From Candidatus Kurthia intestinigallinarum (lineage in GTDB: Bacteria > Bacillota > Bacilli > Bacillales_A > Planococcaceae), in the NCBI RefSeq assembly GCF_003991225.1, contig NZ_JTFC01000026.1, positions 186,001-250,000 on the forward strand: a stretch of DNA of 64,000 nucleotides, given 5' to 3'. Numbering within the stretch: position 1 is the first letter of the stretch; each line of letters opens with the position of its first letter. The notes under the pieces were generated by a model that saw only the letters and a list, made by a program, of their open reading frames with translations, did no database searches and was not told the DNA's origin. Made by a program: the position numbers and the translations under genes. Of this stretch, positions 24,125-33,049 are shown piece by piece.

Positions 24125-25828
24125 TTAAATAACAGGCTTTTCTACGGTCAATTGCAGTGACTCGATTGTCAGTGGTAATGCATCAACTACTGTTTGTGAT
24201 AATGTATAATCGGTCGCTACAATTTCTGGTAATTGCAACGCTTCGTCAATGACCTTTACATAATCTAATGGTAATGATGCGATATTTGCGATACTTGCTT
24301 GTAAACGCAATTGTTGCTTCGCATCTAAATGCTGCTTTGTCATCGGCACAATTGTGGGTAAGAATTGATTTAAAAGGGCCTGTGCCTCACATAATCCATC
24401 AAAGCGCTTTAGACGATGAATCGCTTTAAAACGCTTTGTCGGGCCACTCGGAACAGCATAGTTAATCGCTTCTACCCGCTCACTTAAGCTTGCTAGCTCG
24501 GCATTTACGACTTCTTGAAGACGTTGCGCTATCAGTGGCAATGCCTCAATAACGGCCTCCTCATAACGTTTTGTACGCTTATAAGCATCAAGCATTTGCG
24601 CACGAATCACCGGTAATTCAGCACGAATACGTTGTAAGCGCTCATTATGCTCTTTTGTAAATAAATTCAGCATTAATTTACTGCGCGATTTGCGCTCTAG
24701 CGTCTCTAATTCTACCTTTACTTCATTATATTGTTGCTGCACACGGCGATAATAATGAACCGCTTCTAAATAGTCATTACTCACCGTGACAAATTCTAAT
24801 AAAATATGTTCCTTAATAAATGATTGATGCTTAATAAACTGCACGACTTGGTATAAAGTTTGTGCGTTCATATATTGTGTCACAACTCGACCTGCACGTT
24901 GTTTTAATGCATCAAATTCCTCACTATCATGGGAAGGGACTTGTTCTAATTGCGTAATCTCATGCTCTAATTGCTGACGTGCTTCTAAATATGGATCTCG
25001 TTGTAATAGATTTGAAATTTCCGTATAAAAGCGTTCTAGCCATTGTAATAGGCGATCGGCTAATTTTACAATACGTATTTTATTGTATTGTTCATTTTCT
25101 AGTAATGTTTCTTGAATTTTCGCTGTGTCAGATTCGGCAATAACAGCTCTAAAAGGACTTTCTTCAATTGTTAAAGGTTCTTTACTAATCGCTAGTGGTT
25201 GAAAGCCCATTTTTGAAAGGCGCTTTAATAAACGCTTTTCAGACGGTGTCATATCTATCTCTTCTAGTAACCAGTAAATATCATCCGCGCGGCGTAATAC
25301 ACTTGGCGGAATAAATAGCGCATGCTCTTTTGACATCGCTGGCACATCAATGAGCGATACGTGCTCTAATAAAGGTTCATTTAAAAAGACATCAACATAA
25401 TCAAGTGCTTCCTGAAGTAAATGAGCACCTTCACTTGCCATCGATGTAAAGAGCGCTAAATGTCTCAAATCAAATGATGCTACTTGTCCATCTAAAAAAT
25501 GGGCATCTAAACGCTCCTCTAAGCCAGCGCGAATAATTGAGACACTAACAACAGCGCCCTTCTCAAGTAATAGTGGCATTAACGGACGCTGCAGCTGATT
25601 ATTAATGAATGTTGCTTGCCGTTCACTATCACTGCTTAGTACTAACACTTTTTTTGGTTGCTTTATATCATCGATAATAATACTTAAAATTTGTGCACTA
25701 CGCTTTACATAGGATGTTTCTTTAATTAATTGATATAAGTCTTTTAACTGCTTGATGACATTATCAAAAAATTGTTTTTGTTGCTCATATGTTGGCATAT
25801 TTTCCGCGTTTGTTTGTTCAATCTTCAT
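24125..25828 (-). CDS. Dynamin-like protein lacking a P-loop (pseudo-GTPase candidate)
   Basis: 567 residues, soluble, largely helical. Residues 58-85 (KKVLVLSSDSERQATFINNQ, then LQRPLMP) occupy the place of a dynamin G1 region but have no GxxxxGKS; residues 155-170 (LLEHVSLIDVPAM) look like a G3 DxPG whose Gly is lost. ADDIYWLLEEIDMTPSEKRL would be the next strand and helix. Residues 280-460 are heptad-rich (QLEHEITQLEQ, VKVELETLERKSRSK), like the stalk of bacterial dynamin-like proteins. The resemblance is by eye, not by alignment. Monocistronic, with AT-rich flanks; ATG 25828 follows GAGAGG. An unrelated coiled-coil protein remains possible. Confidence 0.45.
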   Translation of the reverse strand: MKIEQTNAENMPTYEQQKQFFDNVIKQLKDLYQLIKETSYVKRSAQILSIIIDDIKQPKKVLVLSSDSERQATFINNQLQRPLMPLLLEKGAVVSVSIIRAGLEERLDAHFLDGQVASFDLRHLALFTSMASEGAHLLQEALDYVDVFLNEPLLEHVSLIDVPAMSKEHALFIPPSVLRRADDIYWLLEEIDMTPSEKRLLKRLSKMGFQPLAISKEPLTIEESPFRAVIAESDTAKIQETLLENEQYNKIRIVKLADRLLQWLERFYTEISNLLQRDPYLEARQQLEHEITQLEQVPSHDSEEFDALKQRAGRVVTQYMNAQTLYQVVQFIKHQSFIKEHILLEFVTVSNDYLEAVHYYRRVQQQYNEVKVELETLERKSRSKLMLNLFTKEHNERLQRIRAELPVIRAQMLDAYKRTKRYEEAVIEALPLIAQRLQEVVNAELASLSERVEAINYAVPSGPTKRFKAIHRLKRFDGLCEAQALLNQFLPTIVPMTKQHLDAKQQLRLQASIANIASLPLDYVKVIDEALQLPEIVATDYTLSQTVVDALPLTIESLQLTVEKPVI

Positions 25829-26056
25829 GTGCTACCTCTCCATCCATGCAAATCTCTATCTAATTAGTATGCGTAAATTCTTATTTATTTCGCACTACTT
25901 TATGTCTACTTTTTTTATCGGCATAATACGTCATACTTATCGTTAAAATTTTAATTTAGAACCTATATACCCAAAAAATATTTTGTAACACGTATGTTTT
26001 TAGTTCTTTTAAAATTAAATGGATGTGTTTTCTCCTATTTATTTTTTACAAATAGA

Positions 26057-26101
26057 AAAAGAGTAGCCATCATCCACTAAGAATGATGGCTACTCTTTTA
26101 T
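26057..26101 (-). terminator. Terminator of the sulfite reductase operon
   Basis: 17-bp stem AAAAGAGTAGCCATCAT (26057-26073) / ATGATGGCTACTCTTTT (26083-26099), immediately after the cysI stop. Confidence 0.9.
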
Positions 26102-26103
26102 TA

Positions 26104-27828
26104 TTACGCGTGTGCGGGTGCATTTGCATGGAAGTTTGTACCGTCTGTTGTTGCTGTCACAACGCCAATACGGACAACGAAATCACCGAAGTGCTCTCCT
26201 TCTTCACGCTCTGTCGCATAGCGATTAAGCAATGTCGTAAGCTCTGCTAAAATACGTTCTTCATCGATATTTTCTAAATACATTTTACTTAGGCGGTCAC
26301 CGATAAATGAAGCACCTAAGTACATATTATAACGCCCTGGCCCTTTACCGATAAAGCCAATTTCAGCCATTGCGGCACGAGAGCAGCCATTTGGGCAACC
26401 TGACATACGAATAACGATTTCCTCTTCGTGAAGACCCGCTTCGTCAATGATAGCATCAATTTTCGTAATTAAACCTGGTAAATAGCGCTCTGCCTCTGCC
26501 ATCGCAAGACCACATGTCGGCAGTGATACACATGCAATCGAATTACGGCGAATCGCTGAGTAGTGCTTACCATCTGTTAAGTTATAATCTTCAATTAATT
26601 TTTGAATGACGCGTTTTTTCTGTGGTGTCACGTTCGCAATCATTAAGTTTTGGTTCGCAGTCATACGGAATTCCCCAGTATGTACTTTGGCAATTTCACG
26701 AATACCTGTCATCAGTGGGTAGCCGTCGACATCTTTAATACGACCATTTTCGATAAATAATGTGAAATGCCATTTACCGTCTGTGCCCTTCGTCCAACCA
26801 TAATCATCTCCGCGGCTTTCAAATACTGCCTCACGTGTTGGTTCAACGTCATAACCTAAACGACGGTTTAACTCTTCTTTAAACCATTCGATACCTACTC
26901 GGTCAATCGTATATTTGAATCGTGCGTTTTTACGGTTTGTACGGTTCCCGTAGTCACGTTGAATCGTTAAGATTTTTTCACATGTATCAACGATTTTTTC
27001 TTTTGCCACATAGCCAATCGTACGTGCTAGTTGTGGATACGTTTCTTGTTCACCATGTGTCATCCCCATACCCCCACCGACAGCGATGTTAAAGCCTTGT
27101 AGCTCGCCATCTTCTACGATAGCAATCAAGCCAATATCTTGTGAATAAACATCGACATCATTGCTTGGTGGGACAGCTAAACCGATTTTGAATTTACGTG
27201 GTAAGTAATGCTCACCATAAATCGGTTCAATATCTGGTGTACCGGCTACTTTTTCACCGTCTAACCAAATTTCGTGATACGCCTGTGTGCGGGGCAATAA
27301 ATGCTCACTGATTTGTGCGGCATAATCATAGATTTCTGCGTGTGTTGCGGATTGATGCGGATTGACACCATTCATAACATTACGGTTTACGTCCCCACAT
27401 GCTGCAAGTGAATCAAGCAATACGGAATCCATTTTTTGCATGAATGTTTTCACATTCCATTTTACAATGCCATGAATTTGGAATGCTTGACGCGTCGTCA
27501 CTTTCAATGTACCATTCCCGATCGTATTTGCCGCTTCATCCATCATTAACCATTGTTCTGGTGTTGCCGTCCCCCCTGGTGTACGTACACGCACCATGAA
27601 TTGATACGATGGCTCTAATTTTTTCTTTTGACGTGTTAAGCGTTCATCACGGTTGTCTTGCATATAGCTACCATGGAATTTGATTAGCTGTGTATCCATC
27701 TCTGGAATTTTCCCTGACAATGGCTCTTTAAACGATTGCTCGATTGTTCCACGTAGGAAATTACTTTCGTCTTTAAAAATTTCATTTGCACTCGGTTTGC
27801 CTTGCGGTGCTTCTACTTTCTTCGTCAT
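26104..27828 (-). CDS. cysI: Sulfite reductase (NADPH) hemoprotein beta subunit
   Basis: 574 residues. Reduces sulfite to sulfide with six electrons from CysJ. The siroheme/4Fe-4S cysteines are in [10 protein letters not shown] (near residue 440) and [17 protein letters not shown] (near 485). The [11 protein letters not shown] motif and the basic active-site region [18 protein letters not shown] are also present. Length equals the Bacillus protein. It lies 14 nt after cysJ and is the last gene of the cluster. A GGGGG site precedes ATG 27828. Confidence 0.95.
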   Translation of the reverse strand: MTKKVEAPQGKPSANEIFKDESNFLRGTIEQSFKEPLSGKIPEMDTQLIKFHGSYMQDNRDERLTRQKKKLEPSYQFMVRVRTPGGTATPEQWLMMDEAANTIGNGTLKVTTRQAFQIHGIVKWNVKTFMQKMDSVLLDSLAACGDVNRNVMNGVNPHQSATHAEIYDYAAQISEHLLPRTQAYHEIWLDGEKVAGTPDIEPIYGEHYLPRKFKIGLAVPPSNDVDVYSQDIGLIAIVEDGELQGFNIAVGGGMGMTHGEQETYPQLARTIGYVAKEKIVDTCEKILTIQRDYGNRTNRKNARFKYTIDRVGIEWFKEELNRRLGYDVEPTREAVFESRGDDYGWTKGTDGKWHFTLFIENGRIKDVDGYPLMTGIREIAKVHTGEFRMTANQNLMIANVTPQKKRVIQKLIEDYNLTDGKHYSAIRRNSIACVSLPTCGLAMAEAERYLPGLITKIDAIIDEAGLHEEEIVIRMSGCPNGCSRAAMAEIGFIGKGPGRYNMYLGASFIGDRLSKMYLENIDEERILAELTTLLNRYATEREEGEHFGDFVVRIGVVTATTDGTNFHANAPAHA

Positions 27829-27842
27829 GGTAAAGCCCCCTC

Positions 27843-29630
27843 TTAATAAACGTCGCGTTGGTAGCGTTTTTGTTGTTGATACTGCACTAATGTCTCTACT
27901 GCTTCCTCGCGAGAAATATTGCCTTGTTGTTCAATGATTTGTAGTAATGCCTCATGCACATCTTTCGCCATTGCTTTTTCGTCGCCACAAACATAAATGA
28001 CAGCACCTTGCTGCAGCCATTCGTATACTTCTTGTGCATGTTCTAATAAACGATGTTGCACATAAATTTTTTGTGCTTGGTCACGAGAGAAGGCTACATC
28101 CATTTTCGTTAATGTGCCGTCTTGTAAATAATTTAGCCACTCTACTTGGTACAGGAAGTCATAAACGAAGCATTGGTCGCCGAAGAATAACCAAGATTTG
28201 CCCTCTGCACCTGTTTCTGCACGCTCCTCAACAAATGAACGGAACGGTGCAACGCCTGTGCCAGCACCAATCATAATAATCGGTGTATCTGCATCTTGTG
28301 GCAATTTAAAGTTTGGATTTTCCTTCGTGAAAATTGATACCGTATCGCCAATTTCTAGGCGTTCTGCAACTTGACCACTTGTAACGCCCGTACGCGCACG
28401 ACCATTTGCCTCATACGCTACTTTGCCGATTGTTAAATGCACTTCATCCGGATTCGCTGTATAACTAGAGGCAATACTGTATAAACGGTGTGGAATTGCA
28501 CGAAGCTGTTCAACGAATTGCTGTGGTGTCCAGTCAAATGGACCATACTCTGTCACAAAATCGATTAGGTCACGGCCGTAACTATATGCATGGAAATCAC
28601 CTTCTAAAATCGGTGTAATGTCCGTTTTTGTAAACGCCGCTAGCTTTTGTACAAGCGGTTTTGACACAACCGTAATTTCAAGTGTATTCGTTAACGCTTC
28701 AAGTACAGTAACTGTCGTGTCTTGCACCGTTACTTGCGCTGTAGCATCAAAGCCTAAAACTTCTACTAATTGCGCCGCTAGTGCCGGGTCATTTTGTGGA
28801 ATAATGCCGAGACTATCACCCGGTTCAAACGTTAAGCCTGAGCCTTCTAATGATAATTCGATATGATACGTTTCTTTATTTGAGCCATCCATGTTCAAAT
28901 TGATTTTTTCTAAAATCTCAGCCTGGAATGGATTCTTTTTATTGTAGGTTGATGTTGGTGCCGGTGCTGTAACGGTCTGAGTGGCTACTTCCGTTTGGCC
29001 AGACTGCTTTAACAATGCTTGTTGTACAGTTGTAAGCCACGCTGCTGCATCATCCTCATAATCTACGTCACAGTCTACACGTGGTGCGATTGCTGTAGCG
29101 CCAAGCTCACTTAGACGTTGATCAAAGTCAGCACCCGTTTTACAGAAGAATTCATATGAGCTATCACCTAGTGCTAGCACAGCATAATTTAGCTGGTCTA
29201 GTTTCGGTGCGCGTTTACTATGCAAGAAATCATAGAAACCAATCGCATTATCTGGTGCTTCCCCTTCACCATGCGTACTCGCGATAATGAATAAATTATC
29301 CAGCTTTTTTAAATCTTTTGGCTTGAAATCGCTCATGGAAGCGACGTTAACATCTACTTGATTTTGTGCTAGTTCAGCACCAAAGCATTCCGCTAATTTT
29401 TGACTATTACCTGTTTGTGATGCATAAAGAATCGTTGCTGTAATCGTTTTAGGTTTGCTAACTTGCTGCAGACCTTCTAATACGGCTGTTGCCTGTGCTG
29501 CTACAGCCTGTGGTGCGCTTAAATAACCATTCAACCAAATTTTTTGATTATCTGTTAAATTTGGGAGTAGCTCATTTAATAGCTTCACCTGTTGCTCGGT
29601 AAATGGACTGTTTTCGACTTGTAAAACCAT
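27843..29630 (-). CDS. cysJ: Sulfite reductase (NADPH) flavoprotein alpha subunit
   Basis: 595 residues. Residues 60-200 are a flavodoxin domain binding FMN ([41 protein letters not shown]). Then follow a connecting domain and the FAD/NADPH reductase module with [37 protein letters not shown] and a C-terminal KRYQRDVY. It passes electrons from NADPH to CysI. ATG 29630 follows GAGGTGATT and lies inside the end of sirB, so the two genes overlap by 59 nt. Confidence 0.95.
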   Translation of the reverse strand: MVLQVENSPFTEQQVKLLNELLPNLTDNQKIWLNGYLSAPQAVAAQATAVLEGLQQVSKPKTITATILYASQTGNSQKLAECFGAELAQNQVDVNVASMSDFKPKDLKKLDNLFIIASTHGEGEAPDNAIGFYDFLHSKRAPKLDQLNYAVLALGDSSYEFFCKTGADFDQRLSELGATAIAPRVDCDVDYEDDAAAWLTTVQQALLKQSGQTEVATQTVTAPAPTSTYNKKNPFQAEILEKINLNMDGSNKETYHIELSLEGSGLTFEPGDSLGIIPQNDPALAAQLVEVLGFDATAQVTVQDTTVTVLEALTNTLEITVVSKPLVQKLAAFTKTDITPILEGDFHAYSYGRDLIDFVTEYGPFDWTPQQFVEQLRAIPHRLYSIASSYTANPDEVHLTIGKVAYEANGRARTGVTSGQVAERLEIGDTVSIFTKENPNFKLPQDADTPIIMIGAGTGVAPFRSFVEERAETGAEGKSWLFFGDQCFVYDFLYQVEWLNYLQDGTLTKMDVAFSRDQAQKIYVQHRLLEHAQEVYEWLQQGAVIYVCGDEKAMAKDVHEALLQIIEQQGNISREEAVETLVQYQQQKRYQRDVY

Positions 29631-30390
29631 GAATAATCACCTCATTATTAATGTTGGTAGCATTGACTACCGCTTCATTTGTGCGCTCAACAAGTACGTC
29701 TAATACTTTGTTGCCATATCCTAAGCTTTCGCAAATAACGAGCTGTTGCTCGACTTCTGCCTCTGCAATTGTTTTTTCAATATGTTTGCGCAATAACCCT
29801 TGGAATAATAAATATGGAACGATAAAAATTTTCTTCGCTCGATTTTGTTGTAAATTTGCAACATAGTCTTCGAATTTTGGTCCATTGCCGTATAAAAAGG
29901 CAATATTGACATTGCGTACACCAAAAAACAACTTTAGACGTGTCGCAATTTCTGTAAAATCACGTAATACTGCTGGGTCGCTACTACCACGACCAATTAG
30001 CAATACTTCGGAATCTTCTGTTAATTTTTCATGTGATTCTTGAATACGTTGGAATAGTTGTAAAATCAACCGACGATCAATCCCAAAAGGCTTCCCATAT
30101 GAAAAGCGTACATGCGGGAAACGGGCTTTTAGCGGCTCAATTGCATCGGGTATATCCTCTTTCGCGTGATTGGCAGTTAACAGTAAAATCGGGACAATCG
30201 CAATCGATGTAGCGCCCTGTGCAACACAGTTTGCTACGCCCTGCTCAATTGTCGGCTCCGCAAGCTCTAAAAAGCACATCTCCTGAATTGGCAGACGTAT
30301 GCGCTTTTTCGCACGTTCAACGAATGCCCTCGCTTCCTCAATTCCTGCTGCTACCCTCGTTCCATGTGCTACATATAATACTGCTTGCAT
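29572..30390 (-). CDS. sirB: Sirohydrochlorin ferrochelatase
   Basis: 272 residues, CbiX/SirB type with two similar halves. Inserts iron into sirohydrochlorin to make siroheme for CysI. Metal-binding histidines are in YVAHGTRVAAG and LLTANHAKEDIPDAI; LIGRGSSDPAV marks the second half. The C-terminus runs about ten residues past the usual length and into cysJ. It is preceded by the methyltransferase sumT with a 13-nt gap. The precorrin-2 dehydrogenase SirC that would act between them is not in this cluster. Confidence 0.92.
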   Translation of the reverse strand: MQAVLYVAHGTRVAAGIEEARAFVERAKKRIRLPIQEMCFLELAEPTIEQGVANCVAQGATSIAIVPILLLTANHAKEDIPDAIEPLKARFPHVRFSYGKPFGIDRRLILQLFQRIQESHEKLTEDSEVLLIGRGSSDPAVLRDFTEIATRLKLFFGVRNVNIAFLYGNGPKFEDYVANLQQNRAKKIFIVPYLLFQGLLRKHIEKTIAEAEVEQQLVICESLGYGNKVLDVLVERTNEAVVNATNINNEVIIHGFTSRKQSIYRATGEAIK

Positions 30391-30403
30391 GCCTTTTCCT
30401 CCT

Positions 30404-31168
30404 TTACTTTAAAGCGGTTTGCAAAACGGACTGTTCATTAAACCAAGCAATCTTCTCGCGCATACGAACCACTTCCCCGACGATAATCATGCTTGGATTT
30501 TCAATGCCTTCTTCATCGACAATACGTTCAATTGTTTCTAATGTCCCTGTCACGGTGCGCTGCTTATCATATGTTCCCCAATGGATTAGCGCCACCGGTG
30601 TTTGTGGACTTTTGCCGAAGCGTCGTAATTGTGAAACGATATATGGTAAATTTTTTACACCCATATAAACGGCTAATGTTTCGATATTCACTAATGATTC
30701 CCATTTTAAATCATCATCTTTGCCTGCTTGGCGATGTCCCGTCACAATAGCAAAGCTGCCGCTTAAGTCACGATGCGTCACAGGAATACCTGCATACGCT
30801 GGTGCTGCGATACCTGATGTCACACCAGGTACAATTTCAAATGGAATGTTTTCGTCTGCTAGCACTGCTGCTTCTTCAGCACCACGGCCAAATACGAAAG
30901 GATCGCCACCTTTTAAACGTGTTACGACTTTACCTTCTTTCGCATAGCGTACGAGTGACTCATTAATATGTTCTTGAATCATCGCATGACGGTTTGGTAG
31001 TTTGCCACAAAACACAAGCTCTGCACCTGGTTTTGCATATGTTAATAGTTCTTCATTTAATAATCGGTCATATAAAATGACATCTGCTTCTTTAATTGCA
31101 CGTAAGCCTTTTAACGTAATTAGTTCTACGTCACCAGGACCCGCGCCAACAATGTAAACTTTCGTCAT
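30404..31168 (-). CDS. sumT: Uroporphyrinogen-III C-methyltransferase (SUMT)
   Basis: 254 residues. Makes precorrin-2 from uroporphyrinogen III with two SAM, the first step to siroheme. Typical motifs: VYIVGAGPGDVELITLKGL, VILYDRLL, VTRLKGGDPFVFGRGAEEA and PGVTSGIAAPAYAGIPVTHR. ATG 31168 follows GGAG with 9-nt spacing; the reading from 31195 lacks a site. First gene of sumT-sirB-cysJ-cysI; the promoter at 31326-31354 gives a leader of about 150 nt. Confidence 0.95.
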   Translation of the reverse strand: MTKVYIVGAGPGDVELITLKGLRAIKEADVILYDRLLNEELLTYAKPGAELVFCGKLPNRHAMIQEHINESLVRYAKEGKVVTRLKGGDPFVFGRGAEEAAVLADENIPFEIVPGVTSGIAAPAYAGIPVTHRDLSGSFAIVTGHRQAGKDDDLKWESLVNIETLAVYMGVKNLPYIVSQLRRFGKSPQTPVALIHWGTYDKQRTVTGTLETIERIVDEEGIENPSMIIVGEVVRMREKIAWFNEQSVLQTALK

Positions 31169-31300
31169 AGCGATTGCTCCTTTTCTATGCTGCAATTATG
31201 TAAGTGAACAAAAAAAGCCCTCATTTCTCCCATGGTACATGATTACTATCACATCATAAGTAAAATAAGCGCCTCTAGTTGTCTAGTCAGCTGTTCGATT

Positions 31301-31354
31301 TTTAATTCCTAGTAAACATGTACAGATAATAAAATAAACTGTAAACAAAGTCAA
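31301..31354 (-). promoter_or_regulatory. Promoter and operator-like motif of the siroheme/sulfite reductase operon
   Basis: On the minus strand TTGACT (31354-31349), 17 bp, TATTAT (31331-31326). TTTACTAGGAATTAAA (31316-31301) overlaps the expected start. A close relative of this 16-mer lies at the yezD promoter (31557-31542). It resembles the sites of the cysteine regulator CymR. Confidence 0.65.
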
Positions 31355-31364
31355 TAGCTAGGAT

Positions 31365-31526
31365 TTATTTTTGCGTTTTACGTTGCTGTTGAAATCGCTG
31401 TTTTTCTACTCGATTAATTTGGACAATTACGCCGTCCTGAATTGTAATTTGTACTTCACCAAATTCAATTCCTTCAATTGCCTTTGCAATTGCTTCTAAA
31501 CGCTCTGCATGTGTTGGTTGCGCCAT
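31365..31526 (-). CDS. yezD: YezD family protein
   Basis: 53 residues. AIAKAIEGIEFGEVQITIQD followed by GVIVQINRVEKQRF is the small DUF2292/YezD fold, which is often found beside sulfate assimilation and cysteine genes. Its exact role is unknown. ATG 31526 follows GGGAGG; the longer reading from 31604 spans the promoter. It has its own promoter and sits just upstream of the sulfite reductase operon on the same strand, with no clear terminator between. Confidence 0.8.
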   Translation of the reverse strand: MAQPTHAERLEAIAKAIEGIEFGEVQITIQDGVIVQINRVEKQRFQQQRKTQK

Positions 31527-31540
31527 GTTCGTGTCCTCCC

Positions 31541-31614
31541 CTTCAATCCTTAGTAAACGAATAGGTTTTAACAAGAATTGTTTCAATTCTATTCTGTAAG
31601 ACAATAAATGTCAA
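31541..31614 (-). promoter_or_regulatory. Promoter and operator-like motif of yezD
   Basis: TTGACA (31614-31609), 17 bp, TAGAAT (31591-31586) on the minus strand, followed by TTTACTAAGGATTGAAG (31557-31541), nearly the same motif as at the sumT promoter. Confidence 0.7.
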
Positions 31615-31659
31615 CTTTTTTTTGAGAATTAACAGAAAATTCATCAAAAAGCAGAGTAG

Positions 31660-31688
31660 TTTACATTTTTCTATATTGCTACGATAAT
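31660..31688 (+). promoter_or_regulatory. Promoter of the NAD(P)-binding protein gene
   Basis: TTTACA (31660-31665), 17 bp, GATAAT (31683-31688), about 20 nt before ATG 31710. It is divergent from the yezD promoter. Confidence 0.65.
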
Positions 31689-31709
31689 AGAAGTGGAGGT
31701 GTTTACATA

Positions 31710-32333
31710 ATGGATAAATTAGTTATTTTTGGCGCAACAGGTGGCGTAGGTCAGCATGCTGTCCGCCAAGCATTATCAGAGGAATATGAGGTTGTCGCAT
31801 TCGTGCGCTCTCCTGAAAAATTAACGCTTGAGGATGAACATTTAACGGTCATTCAAGGAGATGCTTTTGACGCGGAGGCGGTCGCACAAGCAATTGAAGG
31901 CGCGGATATGGTTGTTTCTACACTTGGTACACCGAAGGATAGTGATATCGAAAATCCAATCTCTGTCATGGTGAAAAATATTATCGACGGCATGACTAAA
32001 CACAATGTGAAACGCATTGTGTATACAGCGAGTGCGGGTGTCGATGGTGAAATTCAAGGTGAACGTGGTCAACAAGTGATGACGTATTTAAAACCGTATT
32101 TAATCGATCATAATAAATCAATTGACGCTATCAAAGAGGCCGGCTTAACATATACGATTATTCGTCCAATGGGCTTAACAAATGATGAGCCAAAACGTCG
32201 CTATGCGCTCTCTTATGATGATGTACCTGAAGCTGCACAATCAATTAGCCGTGATGATGTGGCAAATGCGGTTATCATGGCCATCCCAAATGCCAATTTC
32301 ATGGGCCAATCAATCGCTGTTTTCAACATCTAA
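31710..32333 (+). CDS. NAD(P)-binding protein, NmrA/YwnB-like
   Basis: 207 residues, atypical short-chain dehydrogenase. The N-terminal LVIFGATGGVGQHAVRQAL is the Rossmann loop, and VVAFVRSPEKL suggests NADP preference. TASAGVDGE and YTIIRPMGLTND are usual in NmrA/BVR-B-like proteins, some of which are redox sensors or flavin reductases. There is no clear Tyr-x3-Lys catalytic pair. Substrate unknown. GGAGGTG lies 10 nt before ATG 31710. The hairpin at 32348-32397 ends the transcript. Confidence 0.75.
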   Translation: MDKLVIFGATGGVGQHAVRQALSEEYEVVAFVRSPEKLTLEDEHLTVIQGDAFDAEAVAQAIEGADMVVSTLGTPKDSDIENPISVMVKNIIDGMTKHNVKRIVYTASAGVDGEIQGERGQQVMTYLKPYLIDHNKSIDAIKEAGLTYTIIRPMGLTNDEPKRRYALSYDDVPEAAQSISRDDVANAVIMAIPNANFMGQSIAVFNI

Positions 32334-32347
32334 TACATGAATCCACA

Positions 32348-32397
32348 CTCCCTAGCATGGTATAGTGAAGCTATATTCATGCTAGGGAGGTTTTTTT
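32348..32397 (+). promoter_or_regulatory. Hairpin-terminator that contains the next gene's ribosome binding site
   Basis: Perfect 12-bp arms CTCCCTAGCATG (32348-32359) and CATGCTAGGGAG (32378-32389), then GTTTTTTT and the ATG at 32398. It has the form of an intrinsic terminator for the upstream gene, yet its 3' arm is the Shine-Dalgarno GGGAGG of the isochorismatase gene. The loop region begins with TGGTATAGT (32358-32366), an extended -10 whose transcripts would lack the 5' arm and keep the site open. Confidence 0.6.
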
Positions 32398-32928
32398 ATG
32401 ACAACAGCTTGCGTTATTATTGATGTACAAGGAAAAATTTTATCGGTAATGAATGACCCCGCACAAACATCTGAAAATCTAGTAAAGCTCCTTACGGGTG
32501 TCCAAACACTTGGCATCCCGACCATTTTACTTGAGCAATACCCCGATGGTTTAGGTCCAACAGATGAAGCCATTCAAGCGGCTCTACCACATGTACAGGC
32601 TATTGCGAAAACATCGTTTAGTGCATATCAAAGCGAGGCATTTATTGCCGCACTTCAAGCAGTTGACGGTTTAGAGCGCATTATTTTATGTGGTATTGAA
32701 GCACATATTTGCGTTTATCAAACCGCGCGTGATTTACTGGAGGCTGGGTATATTGTTGAAGTTGTGGCAGATGCGGTCGATTCTCGCACAGCGGATAATA
32801 AACAAATCGGCATTGATCGGATGGCACAAGAGGGTGCGCTCATTACGAGCGTTGAAATGATTTTGTTTGATGTACTTGGTCATGCAAAGCATCCTCACTT
32901 TAAAACGATTAGTAAGTTAATTAAATAA
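32398..32928 (+). CDS. Isochorismatase-family hydrolase
   Basis: 176 residues, cytoplasmic. The catalytic triad of the cysteine-hydrolase family is recognisable: Asp in CVIIDVQGKI, Lys in AIAKTSFSAY and Cys in LCGIEAHICVYQTA (with the cis-peptide IEAHICV). Members include nicotinamidases and unknown amidohydrolases; the substrate is not clear and no enterobactin-type genes are near. Expression seems controlled by the hairpin overlapping its ribosome binding site. Confidence 0.85.
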   Translation: MTTACVIIDVQGKILSVMNDPAQTSENLVKLLTGVQTLGIPTILLEQYPDGLGPTDEAIQAALPHVQAIAKTSFSAYQSEAFIAALQAVDGLERIILCGIEAHICVYQTARDLLEAGYIVEVVADAVDSRTADNKQIGIDRMAQEGALITSVEMILFDVLGHAKHPHFKTISKLIK

Positions 32929-32933
32929 TAGAA

Positions 32934-32967
32934 TAAAAAGATTCGGTTATTTCCGAATCTTTTTTTA
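32934..32967 (+). terminator. Terminator of the isochorismatase-family gene
   Basis: Stem AAAAAGATTCGG / CCGAATCTTTTT with a 6-nt loop. Confidence 0.9.
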
Positions 32968-32986
32968 ATTTTAATACCAAGTTTAC

Positions 32987-33016
32987 TTGTAGGAATAATA
33001 TTGTATATGTTATACT
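32987..33016 (+). promoter_or_regulatory. Promoter of the esterase gene
   Basis: TTGTAG (32987-32992), 18 bp, and extended -10 TGTTATACT (TATACT at 33011-33016). Confidence 0.65.
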
Positions 33017-33049
33017 GACGCTACAATCATTCGAAAAGGGGTTTTTCAC

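Noticed and set aside
31169-31320. Riboswitch (S-box, lysine or T-box type) in the sumT leader
   Set aside because: Short matches such as AGAGGCGC and GTACCATGG were seen, but none of the required helices or a terminator stem could be drawn.
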